This document shows, piece after piece, positions 14,088 through 21,530 of a DNA stretch of 21,857 nucleotides. Both the position numbers and the translations under genes were made by a program. How positions within the stretch are numbered: position 1 is the first letter of the stretch; every line of letters starts with the position of its first letter. Origin of the DNA: Dorea_D sp963559605 (GTDB taxonomy: Bacteria > Bacillota > Clostridia > Lachnospirales > Lachnospiraceae); contig CAUWLL010000042.1 in the NCBI GenBank assembly GCA_963559605.1, positions 1-21,857 on the forward strand. Direction: 5' to 3'. The notes beneath the pieces are model-generated. The model was not told the DNA's origin. It saw only the letters and a list, made by a program, of their open reading frames with translations, and searched no databases.

Positions 14088-14510
14088 ATGGCGATACCAA
14101 AATTAGAAAAGAAATTTGAATACAAAGGATTTCCATGCGTAATTCTGTTTACACCAACCGGTTATCGTTGTGGATATGTAGGGATTCCGAAAGATGTGAA
14201 AATTGATACAGAAAGCATCGAGTGTCATGGCAGTATTACATATAATAGCGACCATTTGTATCATCAAGAACGAAAAGATTTACGATGGATAGGCTTTGAT
14301 TGTGCGCATTGTTTCGATGAGTACGATGTGGAAACTGCAAAAAGATTATTTACTGATGAAGCGGAAGTTATGAAGCAGATAGCTTTATTGGAAAGCACAG
14401 GCTATTTCGCTGTTTGCAATGAGGATAATCCTATTCGCAGTCTTGAATATTGTGAGGGAGAATGTAAAAAAATCGTAAATCAAGTTGTAGAAAGGATGGG
14501 TTGTAAATGA
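14088..14510 (+). CDS. Conserved phage protein of unknown function (GYRCGYVGI type)
   Basis: 140 residues, one base after the ATPase stop, ribosome site GTGGAGGTG. Features: FEYKGFPCVILFTPTGYRCG, YVGIPKD, CHGSITYNSDHLYH, RWIGFDCAHCFDEYD. I recognise this pattern (CGYVG, HG-x-TY, WxGFDCAH-x-x-D) from small proteins near recombination genes of Clostridia phages, and no function is known to me. The conserved Cys, His and Asp residues could bind metal or act as an enzyme, which is conjecture. Its stop overlaps the next start as ATGA. Confidence 0.65.
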   Translation: MAIPKLEKKFEYKGFPCVILFTPTGYRCGYVGIPKDVKIDTESIECHGSITYNSDHLYHQERKDLRWIGFDCAHCFDEYDVETAKRLFTDEAEVMKQIALLESTGYFAVCNEDNPIRSLEYCEGECKKIVNQVVERMGCK

Positions 14511-14710
14511 TCGCAATTAAAGCACGATACTTGAAACATGGAGAACCAATCGGAAAAGACTATGTTTTTGCTTGCAATTTCCTTCCGAAACTTGGAGATA
14601 TTGTAAAAGCCGGGAAAGCAAAGGCAGTTGTGACAGAAGTAGATACGTCAGATGGTGCAGTTTATAAGTACGATGGAAAATTGAGAGTAGCAGAAGAAAT
14701 GGAGGAATAA
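14507..14710 (+). CDS. 67-residue hypothetical protein
   Basis: Start overlaps the upstream stop (ATGA). Beta-rich: MIAIKARYLKHGEPIGKDYV, then FLPKLGDIVKAGKAKAVVTE and an acidic end. Looks like a small beta-barrel; no family recognised. The stop TAA shares its last base with the next ATG. Confidence 0.55.
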   Translation: MIAIKARYLKHGEPIGKDYVFACNFLPKLGDIVKAGKAKAVVTEVDTSDGAVYKYDGKLRVAEEMEE

Positions 14711-14889
14711 TGGAACTTAGTTTAGTAGGAGATAGAAAAACAAGGATAAAAGTATCTATTAAAGAACTAGAAAATAATAAATGGTTAAAATCTGTTTTAG
14801 ATGGATTAAAGCCGTTCAAAGAGAGTTCTAGATATAAATATTATCTTATTGATGGAGATTTGCTAAATAGAAGAAAGGATGGAGAATAA
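14710..14889 (+). CDS. 59-residue hypothetical protein
   Basis: ATG overlaps the previous stop (TAATG), with ATGGAGGAATA just before it as ribosome site. Sequence: MELSLVGDRKTRIKVSIKEL, NNKWLKSVLDGLKPFKESSR, then YYLIDGDLLNRRKDGE. It is basic, with a single helix between strands. No recognised family. It ends three bases before the recT start, whose ribosome site AAGGATGGAG lies in its last codons. Confidence 0.55.
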   Translation: MELSLVGDRKTRIKVSIKELENNKWLKSVLDGLKPFKESSRYKYYLIDGDLLNRRKDGE

Positions 14890-14892
14890 ATT

Positions 14893-15708
14893 ATGTCAGA
14901 GAATACACAGGTAGCAACACAGAATACAGGAGCAGTAGCACAAAAGCCAAAGACATTTGATATGGCTTTAATGGAGAAACTTGACAGCGTAAATGACGCA
15001 CTTCCGAAAGATTTTAATAAACAGAGGTTTGTGCAGAATACTCTTGCATTAATCCATGATAACCCAAAACTCATGGAGTATAAGCAATCAGAAATCATGT
15101 CCGGCTTAATGAAAGGAGCAACACTCGGATTAGATTTCTTTAATAAGGAAGCGTATCTTGTTCCGTATGGAAGTCAGTTGAATTATCAGACGGATTATCG
15201 TGGAGCGAAGAAACTTGCTAAGAAGTATTCCATCCGTCCGATTAAGGATATTTACGCAAAACTCGTTCGTGAGGGTGATGAATTTGAGGAAGTTATCGAA
15301 AACGGAGAACAGGGTGTCAACTTCAAACCAAAGGCTTTTAATGATGGAAAGATTATCGGAGCATTTGCGGTTTGCCTGTTTGCTGATGGCGGTTTGATTT
15401 ACGACACAATGAGCATTGCAGATTTGGAGAACACAAGAAAATCCAGTAAAGCGAGCAATTCTCCGGCATGGAAGAATTTCACCGGGGAAATGTATAAAAA
15501 GACTGTACTTCATCGATTATGTAAACACATTGAACTTGATTTTGAGAACCCGACACAGCAGAGCAATTTCATGGCAGGAATGGAAATTGAAACAGATGTA
15601 AGTGAGATTGCACACAGAGAAATTTCAGAAAACGAAAATTCACAGCCATTTGAAGTTGTGGCAGACGTGGAAGCGAAAGAAGAACCAAGTTTCGTGACGG
15701 AGGGGTAG
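14893..15708 (+). CDS. recT: RecT-family single-strand annealing recombinase
   Basis: 271 residues. RecT core about 30-215: LPKDFNKQRFVQNTLALIHD, IMSGLMKGATLGLDFFNKEA, YLVPYGSQLNYQTDYRGAKK, then AWKNFTGEMYKKTVLHRLCK. These are the hallmark RecT phrases. It anneals complementary single strands and promotes strand exchange in phage recombination. The N-terminus (QVATQNTGAVAQ) and the acidic C-terminus are disordered-type tails, as usual. In relatives an exonuclease normally lies beside recT; none of the RecE, YqaJ or lambda-exo types is visible in the window. Confidence 0.95.
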   Translation: MSENTQVATQNTGAVAQKPKTFDMALMEKLDSVNDALPKDFNKQRFVQNTLALIHDNPKLMEYKQSEIMSGLMKGATLGLDFFNKEAYLVPYGSQLNYQTDYRGAKKLAKKYSIRPIKDIYAKLVREGDEFEEVIENGEQGVNFKPKAFNDGKIIGAFAVCLFADGGLIYDTMSIADLENTRKSSKASNSPAWKNFTGEMYKKTVLHRLCKHIELDFENPTQQSNFMAGMEIETDVSEIAHREISENENSQPFEVVADVEAKEEPSFVTEG

Positions 15709-15709
15709 C

Positions 15710-16012
15710 ATGGAAATTGCAGAGAAGATAAAGATTATCGCCGAGCATTACGGATATGATGCACAGAGTCGTCAATGCATTGAAGAGATGGCGGAACTGA
15801 CACAGGCAATCAATAAGTTGTGGAGAGTTTGCGGAAATGGTCAAAAGACAGAAAAGAGCAATAGGGAATGTATGGATAATCTTGTAGAAGAGATGGCGGA
15901 TGTGCAGATTATGCTTTGGCAGATGGAGGATTTGCTTCTTTCTGCACAAGAGGTGGATCTGATGATTACAAAGAAGCTGGACAGGCAGCTTGAGAGGATT
16001 GTGAGAGAATGA
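15710..16012 (+). CDS. MazG-like nucleotide pyrophosphohydrolase
   Basis: 100 residues, all-helical. Metal-binding motif pairs: CIEEMAELTQAINKL (E-E-x-x-E, about 23-27) and NLVEEMADVQIML (E-x-x-D, about 60-64). This is the all-alpha NTP-PPase fold, which hydrolyses nucleoside triphosphates or alarmone-type nucleotides to monophosphates. In phages it may reshape nucleotide pools or counter host starvation signalling. One base separates it from recT, and it overlaps the next gene as ATGA. Confidence 0.8.
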   Translation: MEIAEKIKIIAEHYGYDAQSRQCIEEMAELTQAINKLWRVCGNGQKTEKSNRECMDNLVEEMADVQIMLWQMEDLLLSAQEVDLMITKKLDRQLERIVRE

Positions 16013-16704
16013 TAGCGCATTGTTTATTTGAGCAGTCCGGCACATTCAAGAATGAATTTAAGAAGTTGGGATATGAAGCCTATGACTATGACATTCAGAA
16101 TGAGTTTGGCGAGACGGACTATGTGATAAATCTGTTTTCGGAAATAGGGGGGGCATATGATGGAAAGCCTAGTATATTCGACATGATAACGAAAGATGAT
16201 TTGATAATGGCGTTCTTTCCATGTACAAGGTTTGAAGCACGGATACCACTTTTGTTTAGAGGGCAAGCAACGCAACAGAAAAATTGGTCTGATGAACAGA
16301 AATTGGAGTATTCAATAGTTTTGCAAAACGAATTGACGGAATTATATGTTTTGCTTTGCAAAATGGTAATAGTGGTGTTGAGAAAGGGATTAAGAATGGT
16401 TATTGAAAATCCATACACAGCACCGCATTATCTGACTACATACTGGTGCTTGCAGCCTACAATAATCGACAAGGACAGAACGCAAAATGGAGATTATTAT
16501 AAAAAACCAACACAATACTGGTTTATAAACTTGAAGCCGAAATATAATCTCGTATTTGAACCTCTTGAATATGTGGAGCGAAGAATTATTGCAACTGTCA
16601 AAGGCACTGATTGTACTTCTAGGAAAACAGAGCGTTCAATGATTCATCCACAGTACGCAAACAGATTTATAAGACAGTATTTGATTGACGAGGAGGTGGT
16701 CTAA
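16009..16704 (+). CDS. C5-cytosine-methyltransferase-like protein
   Basis: 231 residues, start overlapping the upstream stop. Residues 3-45 (HCLFEQSGTFKNEFKKLGYE, YDYDIQNEFG) have the motif I/II layout of C5-MTases. MAFFPCTRFE gives the Pro-Cys of motif IV (P71, C72), and VIENPYTAPHYL (133) corresponds to the ENV motif but with Pro instead of Val. A C-terminal target-recognition region of normal size is missing, so the protein is shorter than usual enzymes (over 300). Similar proteins in gut phages are annotated as DNA cytosine methylase or hypothetical. It may modify a nucleotide rather than DNA; activity is uncertain. Confidence 0.6.
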   Translation: MIAHCLFEQSGTFKNEFKKLGYEAYDYDIQNEFGETDYVINLFSEIGGAYDGKPSIFDMITKDDLIMAFFPCTRFEARIPLLFRGQATQQKNWSDEQKLEYSIVLQNELTELYVLLCKMVIVVLRKGLRMVIENPYTAPHYLTTYWCLQPTIIDKDRTQNGDYYKKPTQYWFINLKPKYNLVFEPLEYVERRIIATVKGTDCTSRKTERSMIHPQYANRFIRQYLIDEEVV

Positions 16705-17447
16705 TGCTTATGAAATGTATGGGTTCCGGCAGCAGTGGTAATGGATATGCACTCATTTCAGATAATGAAATTCTACTGATTGAATGTGGAGTTCCGGCAA
16801 AAGAAATGTTACGTGCGATTGATTATCAGACAGGAAAAGTTGCTGGTTGCCTTATCTCTCATGAGCATGGTTAAGGAGACCATGCAAAGTACATCAAACA
16901 GTACATGAAATACGGTATTAAGTGCTATACCTCCGATGAAGTGCAGGAACGTATTGAAACAATCTACGGAGAAAAGACAGTTGGAATGAATCGTATGCAC
17001 GTTACGAATATAGGTTCGTTCCAAGTGATACCATTCCAATCACCTCATAACGGAACAGAGTGTGATGGATTCTTGATTAAACATGAAAAAATAGGTTGCT
17101 TGCTATTTATTACAGATGCGGAATATTGCAAATATGATTTCTCGAAAATGGGTATCAATCATGCAATGATTGAGTGTAATTATTCCGAGGATTATTTGGA
17201 CGTAGAAGAAAATCAAGGGAAAGCAAATCATGTTCTTCAAGGTCACTTGGAATTACAAACGTGTAAAAGGCTCATACAGACGATTAATAGTCCATTCCTA
17301 AGAAGTATAGGTTTACTACATTTAAGTTCACAGAATGGGAATCCTGAGCGCTTCAGAGAGGAAGTAGCAGAATTGGTTGACTGTGATGTTGATGTATGGG
17401 TAGCAGAAAAAGGGATAGAAAGGGAATTACGATTAGAACCGTTTTAA
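16704..17447 (+). pseudogene. MBL-fold metallo-hydrolase interrupted in its active-site motif (mutant or recoded)
   Basis: ATG at 16704 overlaps the previous stop (TAATG) and GAGGAGGTGG is a strong ribosome site. The first 56 codons encode MKCMGSGSSGNGYALISDNE, ILLIECGVPAKEM and LISHEHG, then TAA at 16872-16874. The same frame continues with GDHAKYIKQYMK to 17447, and keeps the later metal-site regions (FQSPHNG, LFITDAEYC, QGHLELQTC, LLHLSSQNG). Removing six bases (GGTTAA, equivalent to TTAAGG) gives HEHGDH, the HxHxDH zinc motif. No other damage is seen in about 190 codons. Relatives beside recT in Clostridia phages are intact single frames in my memory. It may be a new mutation, or a site where ribosomes hop from GGT over TAA to GGA. 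Intact members are presumed nucleases or hydrolases. Confidence 0.75.
16865..16885. repeat. Perfect 7-bp hairpin with the stop codon and an AAGGAG in its loop
   Basis: GCATGGT (16865-16871), loop TAAGGAG (16872-16878), ACCATGC (16879-16885). The in-frame TAA of the MBL gene and a Shine-Dalgarno-like AAGGAG share the loop. Three bases after the AAGGAG an out-of-frame ATG opens a nine-codon frame (16882-16908, including the stop) whose TGA overlaps an in-frame ATG at 16905 as ATGA. Confidence 0.7.
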
Positions 17448-17464
17448 AGGAGAAAGAGTAAACA

Positions 17465-17929
17465 ATGTATAAAGAAGTTATAGTAAAGAAATATTTCTGC
17501 GGAAGGTGCGGTAAAGAAGTCAAACCACCAAAAACAGGTGTAATTGAACTAGACCGACTTATATTAGATTCTAGAGGACAGGCAAAACCATTTTACTTTA
17601 ATGGTACTGGTAACGGTGTTTATCTTTGCCCTAAGTGTATGAAAGAACTTGAACTATTTATAAAAAACAAATATCCAGCTAAACAATCAGAAAAAGAAAA
17701 AATGCTTTCTGATAAATTGGAAGAAATTGCAGATATTCTTACATGCGATTTTTCTACATTACATGAGCATATATCGGCTATACAAGAATATACAGGAGCT
17801 ATTATCTCTAATATAAATGGTTCTCCATTTAATATAAAAGAAGATGGTTTAAACTATTTTTCCTCAGAATCAAAAAGTGCGAAATTGTTAAGAGAGTTAC
17901 GGAAAATTAAGGAAGGCGAAAAACAATGA
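17465..17929 (+). CDS. Zinc-ribbon hypothetical protein, 154 residues
   Basis: ATG after AAAGGAGAAAGAGTAAACA. A CGRCGKE pair near residue 12 and a LCPKCMKE pair near residue 54 make a four-Cys zinc ribbon; the insert between them (GVIELDRLILD, then FYFNGTGNGVYLCP) is a beta hairpin. The rest is helical and charged with no recognised domain. The base composition is more AT-rich than its neighbours. It overlaps the next gene as ATGA. Role unknown, perhaps a nucleic acid or protein adaptor. Confidence 0.6.
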   Translation: MYKEVIVKKYFCGRCGKEVKPPKTGVIELDRLILDSRGQAKPFYFNGTGNGVYLCPKCMKELELFIKNKYPAKQSEKEKMLSDKLEEIADILTCDFSTLHEHISAIQEYTGAIISNINGSPFNIKEDGLNYFSSESKSAKLLRELRKIKEGEKQ

Positions 17930-18147
17930 AAGAAACATTAAAAGTCAAAGATATTCTTTTACATTGCGAAGAATCTGCGAAAAAGTGCAGAATTTTAGCA
18001 GATAAGGCAGTTGAGAATGTCGGTCATGGAGAAAGTGAAGAATCAGCAATTGGAGCGTGTGCGTTCTTCATGCAAGAACAAAGAATGTATCGGCATATTA
18101 TACCGGACATTATCAGAGAATTGGCAGAAAGCGAGGATAAGGAATGA
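17926..18147 (+). CDS. 73-residue helical hypothetical protein
   Basis: Start and stop both overlap neighbours as ATGA. All-helical: LKVKDILLHCEESAKKCRIL, then SAIGACAFFMQEQRMYRHII and PDIIRELAESED. No family recognised. Tight coupling with ssb suggests it is translated with the replication genes. Confidence 0.55.
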   Translation: MKETLKVKDILLHCEESAKKCRILADKAVENVGHGESEESAIGACAFFMQEQRMYRHIIPDIIRELAESEDKE

Positions 18148-18584
18148 ATAGCATTGTAATTGTAGGTCGTGCGGTCAGAGACGCAGAAGTGAGATATTCC
18201 ACAGGTGAAAAATCAACAGCATTTGGAAATTACACGCTTGCAGTTGATAGACCATATAAAAAAGATGGAGAGAAAGAGACAGATTTTATCATGTGCAAGG
18301 TAGTTGGGAAAACTGCTGAATTTGCGGAAAAGTATATCACAAAAGGTGTGAAGATGATTGTTCGTGGTCGTATGCAGATTGACAACTACACAGATAAGGA
18401 CGGAAACAAAAGACAATCGGCGTATGTTTTCGTTGAGCAACAAGAATTTGCAGAAAGCAAAAATGCAAGTCAGCAAAATAACAATGTGCAGGCTGGTCCG
18501 TCACCTTATGGAAATATGCCTACCTATTCAGATGGCTTCATGAACATTCCCGATGGAATTGATGAGCAATTACCGTTTAATTAG
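18144..18584 (+). CDS. ssb: Single-stranded DNA-binding protein
   Basis: 146 residues. OB fold over about 1-105: MNSIVIVGRAVRDAEVRYST, FGNYTLAVDRPYKKDG, DFIMCKVVGKTAEFAEKYIT, MIVRGRMQIDNYTDKDGNK, then AYVFVEQQEF. A flexible Gln/Asn/Pro linker leads to the acidic tip IDEQLPFN, the docking peptide for recombination and replication proteins (related bacteria use DDLPF). It coats single strands and would work with RecT and the replication protein. Start overlaps the upstream stop (ATGA). Confidence 0.95.
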   Translation: MNSIVIVGRAVRDAEVRYSTGEKSTAFGNYTLAVDRPYKKDGEKETDFIMCKVVGKTAEFAEKYITKGVKMIVRGRMQIDNYTDKDGNKRQSAYVFVEQQEFAESKNASQQNNNVQAGPSPYGNMPTYSDGFMNIPDGIDEQLPFN

Positions 18585-18646
18585 ATTTTAGAAAGGAGCA
18601 GGAGATTTGTGCGCACAAAAAATCATGGTTTGCTCCGATAGAAAAA

Positions 18647-19501
18647 ATGGAACAGAGAAAGAAAAGAATAAAATGTGAACTGTATAGAGATTCTATGCAA
18701 AACTACAAGAAATATGCGATTCCACCAGCGCAGTTAATTATTGCTGATGTTCCGTATAACGTAGGAAACAACTTTTATGGTAGCAATCCTATGTGGTATA
18801 AGGGTGGGGACAGTAAAAACGGAGAAAGTAAACTTGCTGGAAAGGCAGCATTTAACTCTGATTTCAATTTTAACTTGTACGAGTATTTTCATTTTTGTAG
18901 AAAGATGTTGAAGAAAGACGATAGAAAACCGGTTGCTAGAGGTAGGAGTAGTAATTCCCCTTGTGTGATTGTATTTTGTTCGTTTGAGCAGATACAGACA
19001 CTTATTAAAGCGGCAGAGAAGCATGGGTTTGTGCATTATATACCGCTTGTATTCTGCAAGAATTATAGTCCACAGGTACTAAAAGCAAATATGCGTGTAG
19101 TAGGTGCAACAGAATATGCACTTGTGTTTTATCGTGACAGACTACCGAAATTTAGAAATGGAGTGCAGACAGATGAAAACGGTAAAACAATTCAGGGAAC
19201 AGGGCATATGATTTTCAACTGGTTTACATGGGAACGTGACGGAAAAGAAATTCCTAAAATTCATCCGGCACAAAAGCCAGTGAAAGTTCTAAAACGTCTG
19301 ATTGAAATATTCACAGATCCGGGCGACGTAGTAATTGACCCTTGTTGTGGTAGCGGTTCTACTTTGAGAGCGGCGGCAGAATTAGGACGTAGTGCTTTTG
19401 GTTTTGAAATTGATAGAAATTTTTACGCAAGAGCAAGAGATGAAATGCTTGTTTTCGATAAAGATAATCAGATGTCGATTTCAGATTTTTTAAAGGAGTG
19501 A
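18647..19501 (+). CDS. Class-beta DNA methyltransferase (adenine-N6 or cytosine-N4)
   Basis: 284 residues from the ATG at 18647. The catalytic motif IV ADVPYNV (34-37; DPPY type with Val) precedes the SAM-binding motif I DPCCGSGS (231-238) and AFGFEIDRNFY, so the order is that of class beta. HPAQKPVKVLKRLIEIFTDP is the usual phrase before motif I. There is no endonuclease partner nearby, so it is an orphan enzyme that may protect phage DNA from host restriction. The ATG has no ribosome site; AAAGGAG at 18592-18598 is well spaced for an in-frame ATT at 18605, which would add 14 residues (ICAHKKSWFAPIEK). The true start may therefore be unusual. Confidence 0.9.
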   Translation: MEQRKKRIKCELYRDSMQNYKKYAIPPAQLIIADVPYNVGNNFYGSNPMWYKGGDSKNGESKLAGKAAFNSDFNFNLYEYFHFCRKMLKKDDRKPVARGRSSNSPCVIVFCSFEQIQTLIKAAEKHGFVHYIPLVFCKNYSPQVLKANMRVVGATEYALVFYRDRLPKFRNGVQTDENGKTIQGTGHMIFNWFTWERDGKEIPKIHPAQKPVKVLKRLIEIFTDPGDVVIDPCCGSGSTLRAAAELGRSAFGFEIDRNFYARARDEMLVFDKDNQMSISDFLKE

Positions 19502-19507
19502 TAAACA

Positions 19508-19783
19508 ATGACAATACAAAAAGCAATAGAAATATTGAAAAATGAAAGACCGGGTTGTGGAGAAAAAGTTATTTATACAGAAAGTGAAAGGTGTGAATCT
19601 TACGATATGGCAATATCAGCATTGGAAAAGCAGATACCGAAAAAATACGAGATTAAGGACGGAGTACCATATTGCCAATGTTGCGGAGAAATAGCCACAA
19701 CAAATACAGGTGATAGTTTTCTTGATTGCTGGTTAAGTTTTTGCAATAAGTGCGGACAAAAGTTAGGGAGTGATAAATATTGA
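19508..19783 (+). CDS. Zinc-ribbon hypothetical protein, 91 residues
   Basis: ATG after AAAGGAGTGATAAACA. An N-terminal helical part (IQKAIEILKNERPG, then ESYDMAISALEKQI) is followed by a C-terminal zinc ribbon, VPYCQCCGEIA and SFCNKCGQKLG. This layout is very common among small phage and prophage proteins of Clostridia. Function unknown. Its TGA overlaps the TTG start of the next gene. Confidence 0.75.
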   Translation: MTIQKAIEILKNERPGCGEKVIYTESERCESYDMAISALEKQIPKKYEIKDGVPYCQCCGEIATTNTGDSFLDCWLSFCNKCGQKLGSDKY

Positions 19784-20376
19784 GTTATCAAAACTTTAGA
19801 CAGGCAAAAGCTATTGAGCAGAAGAATAAACAGCGGTTGCTTGAGGTTAATCCGGGATTAAACGATGAAAGCGGTATCTACTTTTTGACGAGGGAAGATG
19901 AGCAGGGTTTCCGATACGCTTATGTTGGACAGGCAGTACATATTTTAACAAGATTAGCGCAGCACCTTGTAAATTATCAGCATATCGACTTGTCGCTGAA
20001 AAAGCACGGTTTGTATGCAGAGGATAACCCTTATGGATGGAAAGTAAATTTCATGCACTATCCAATACCGAAACTTGATGAAATGGAGCAGTACTGGATT
20101 AAACAGTATGCAGATAAAGGTTATCAGTTGCGAAACAAAACATCTGGAAGCCAAGGTGAGGGAAAGACACAGATTGCAGATTATCGCCCACAAAAAGGGT
20201 ACAGAGATGGTCTAAAACAAGGCAGAATTAATCTTGCTAGGGAATTATCATCCATAGCAGAAAAGCACCTTAAAATCGAAATTAGAGACGATAAGAAGAA
20301 CAATAAGATTTCACAGAGACAGTTCGAGAAGTTCAAGGAACTGTTGAGCGAAGAAAAGAATATAAGCGAGGTATAG
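19780..20376 (+). CDS. GIY-YIG nuclease-domain protein
   Basis: 198 residues, TTG start overlapping the previous stop (TTGA), with AGGGAG about ten bases ahead. GIY-YIG domain at about 31-125: SGIYFLTRED (GIY 32-34), YAYVGQAVHILTRLAQH (YVG 48-50, with R58 and H62) and a Glu in KLDEMEQYWIKQY, the usual metal ligand region. A helical basic C-terminal half follows. It could be a free-standing homing-type endonuclease or a phage DNA-processing enzyme. No intron or intein is seen next to it. Confidence 0.82.
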   Translation: MSYQNFRQAKAIEQKNKQRLLEVNPGLNDESGIYFLTREDEQGFRYAYVGQAVHILTRLAQHLVNYQHIDLSLKKHGLYAEDNPYGWKVNFMHYPIPKLDEMEQYWIKQYADKGYQLRNKTSGSQGEGKTQIADYRPQKGYRDGLKQGRINLARELSSIAEKHLKIEIRDDKKNNKISQRQFEKFKELLSEEKNISEV

Positions 20377-20378
20377 GA

Positions 20379-20564
20379 ATGACAGTAAAACAACTAATAA
20401 TTGAATTGCAAAAATATGATGAAGATTTAGCAGTTCTCACAGAGAAAAAAGAGGTGTTTGGAACTGTTGGATGTTCGTTTTTTACAAGATTAGACAAGTA
20501 TTCATTTTTAGGTGAATTGATTCCATGCGTAATAATATCAGACGATTCCGGCGAGGATGAATAA
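20379..20564 (+). CDS. 61-residue hypothetical protein
   Basis: ATG two bases after the upstream stop, GCGAGGTATAGGA as ribosome site. Starts MTVKQLIIELQKYDEDLAVL, a phrase shared by many small phage proteins of unknown function, and ends with an acidic tail. No further assignment. The 68 bases after it contain no gene. Confidence 0.6.
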   Translation: MTVKQLIIELQKYDEDLAVLTEKKEVFGTVGCSFFTRLDKYSFLGELIPCVIISDDSGEDE

Positions 20565-20632
20565 AGTTGATTCGTTAAATTGATTTTATCGAAAAATAAA
20601 GAACTTGAAGAACAAAGAATTGAGGTCTCGGT

Positions 20633-21088
20633 ATGAGCGGTTGGATAAAAATACATAGAGACATTTTATATCACGAAATATGGAGTGATAAGCCGTTTTC
20701 AAAAGGGCAAGCGTGGATTGACCTTATCCTTGTGGCGAATCATTTAGACAACAAATGCATGGTCGGGAATAAGGTGGAAGAAATTAAACGTGGTAGTTTT
20801 ATCACGTCAGAACTGAAATTGATGGACAGGTGGGGATGGGGCAGAAAAAAGGTTCAGTTGTTCTTGAAGTTTCTGGAAAGTGAATCCATGATTACTCGAA
20901 ACGCGAACAATAAGAGAACGGCGATAACCATTGTAAACTATGACGTTTATCAGTATAAAGGAACAGCAAAAGAACAAAAAAGTAACATGAAAATCGAAAA
21001 AACAAGAAAAAAGAATAAGTTTTGTAATTTTAAAGGTCGTGAGTACAACATGGAAGAACTGGAAAAAGGACTTGTTCACAGGGAGTGA
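20633..21088 (+). CDS. Phage replication initiation protein, N-terminal DnaD-type winged helix, short form
   Basis: 151 residues, ATG preceded by TTGAGGTCTCGGT. The conserved start GWIKIHRDILYHEIWSDKPF, then KGQAWIDLILVANH and RGSFITSELKLMDRWGWGRK, and LKFLESESMITRNANNK, is the winged-helix replisome organiser domain. Relatives commonly run well over 200 residues and contain a second DnaD-like domain, but this one passes from the winged helix to a basic tail (KTRKKNKFCNFKGREYNMEE). It probably binds the origin and recruits helicase. No helicase loader is visible in the window; it may be further right. Confidence 0.78.
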   Translation: MSGWIKIHRDILYHEIWSDKPFSKGQAWIDLILVANHLDNKCMVGNKVEEIKRGSFITSELKLMDRWGWGRKKVQLFLKFLESESMITRNANNKRTAITIVNYDVYQYKGTAKEQKSNMKIEKTRKKNKFCNFKGREYNMEELEKGLVHRE

Positions 21089-21092
21089 TGAT

Positions 21093-21284
21093 ATGGTCAA
21101 AAGCAAAAGCATGTTTCATCCATATTACAGCAAAATCCAAGGTTTGCTGTTTGAAGGGATGACAATTAAAGAAGCGCATGATTACATGGTGAAATATTTT
21201 GGGTTGTATAGTTCGTATAAAGCATTTTATGCGTATGTAAAAAAGCAAAAACTTGATTGGTTTATGCCAATTGATATTTCGTGA
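21093..21284 (+). CDS. 63-residue HTH-like hypothetical protein
   Basis: The ATG at 21093 was chosen for CAGGGAGTGATGAT; a longer frame from 21039 lies inside the upstream gene. Sequence: MVKSKSMFHPYYSKIQGLLF, GMTIKEAHDYMVKYFGLYSS, YKAFYAYVKKQKL. The helix-turn-helix pattern resembles small DNA-binding proteins beside replication genes. No named family. About 60 bases without a gene follow. Confidence 0.6.
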   Translation: MVKSKSMFHPYYSKIQGLLFEGMTIKEAHDYMVKYFGLYSSYKAFYAYVKKQKLDWFMPIDIS

Positions 21285-21344
21285 GTGTTCTATGCGGATT
21301 TGAAGTAGAAAACAAAAATTAAACAAACAGAGAGGTGATATTAT

Positions 21345-21494
21345 ATGTACGGCTACATAGCTGGAATAACAGAAACAAATGACATTAAATACTGTCCGAA
21401 GTGTGGGGAAGAAATCAGAGAACGGCACGGAGACGGAACAGCAGTATGTGACGAATGCGGATACCATTTCGGAGTAGTAGAGTGTGACAATTAA
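21345..21494 (+). CDS. 49-residue zinc-ribbon protein
   Basis: ATG preceded by AGAGAGGTGATATTAT. One complete zinc ribbon: IKYCPKCGEEI and AVCDECGYHFGVVE. The protein is little more than the ribbon, as is common among small phage proteins. Function unknown; possibly a transcription or protein-interaction adaptor. Confidence 0.65.
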   Translation: MYGYIAGITETNDIKYCPKCGEEIRERHGDGTAVCDECGYHFGVVECDN

Positions 21495-21530
21495 ATTTAT
21501 ATTTAGTAGAGAAAGTGGAGGAATGACAAA

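Noticed and set aside
16872..16874. Simple stop readthrough or selenocysteine-type decoding of the MBL gene
   Set aside because: The codon is TAA, not TGA or TAG, and readthrough would insert two residues inside HxHxDH, breaking the metal site.
19780..20376. GIY-YIG gene as part of a group I intron or intein
   Set aside because: It is translationally coupled to intact neighbours and no split gene or intron-like flanking sequence is seen.
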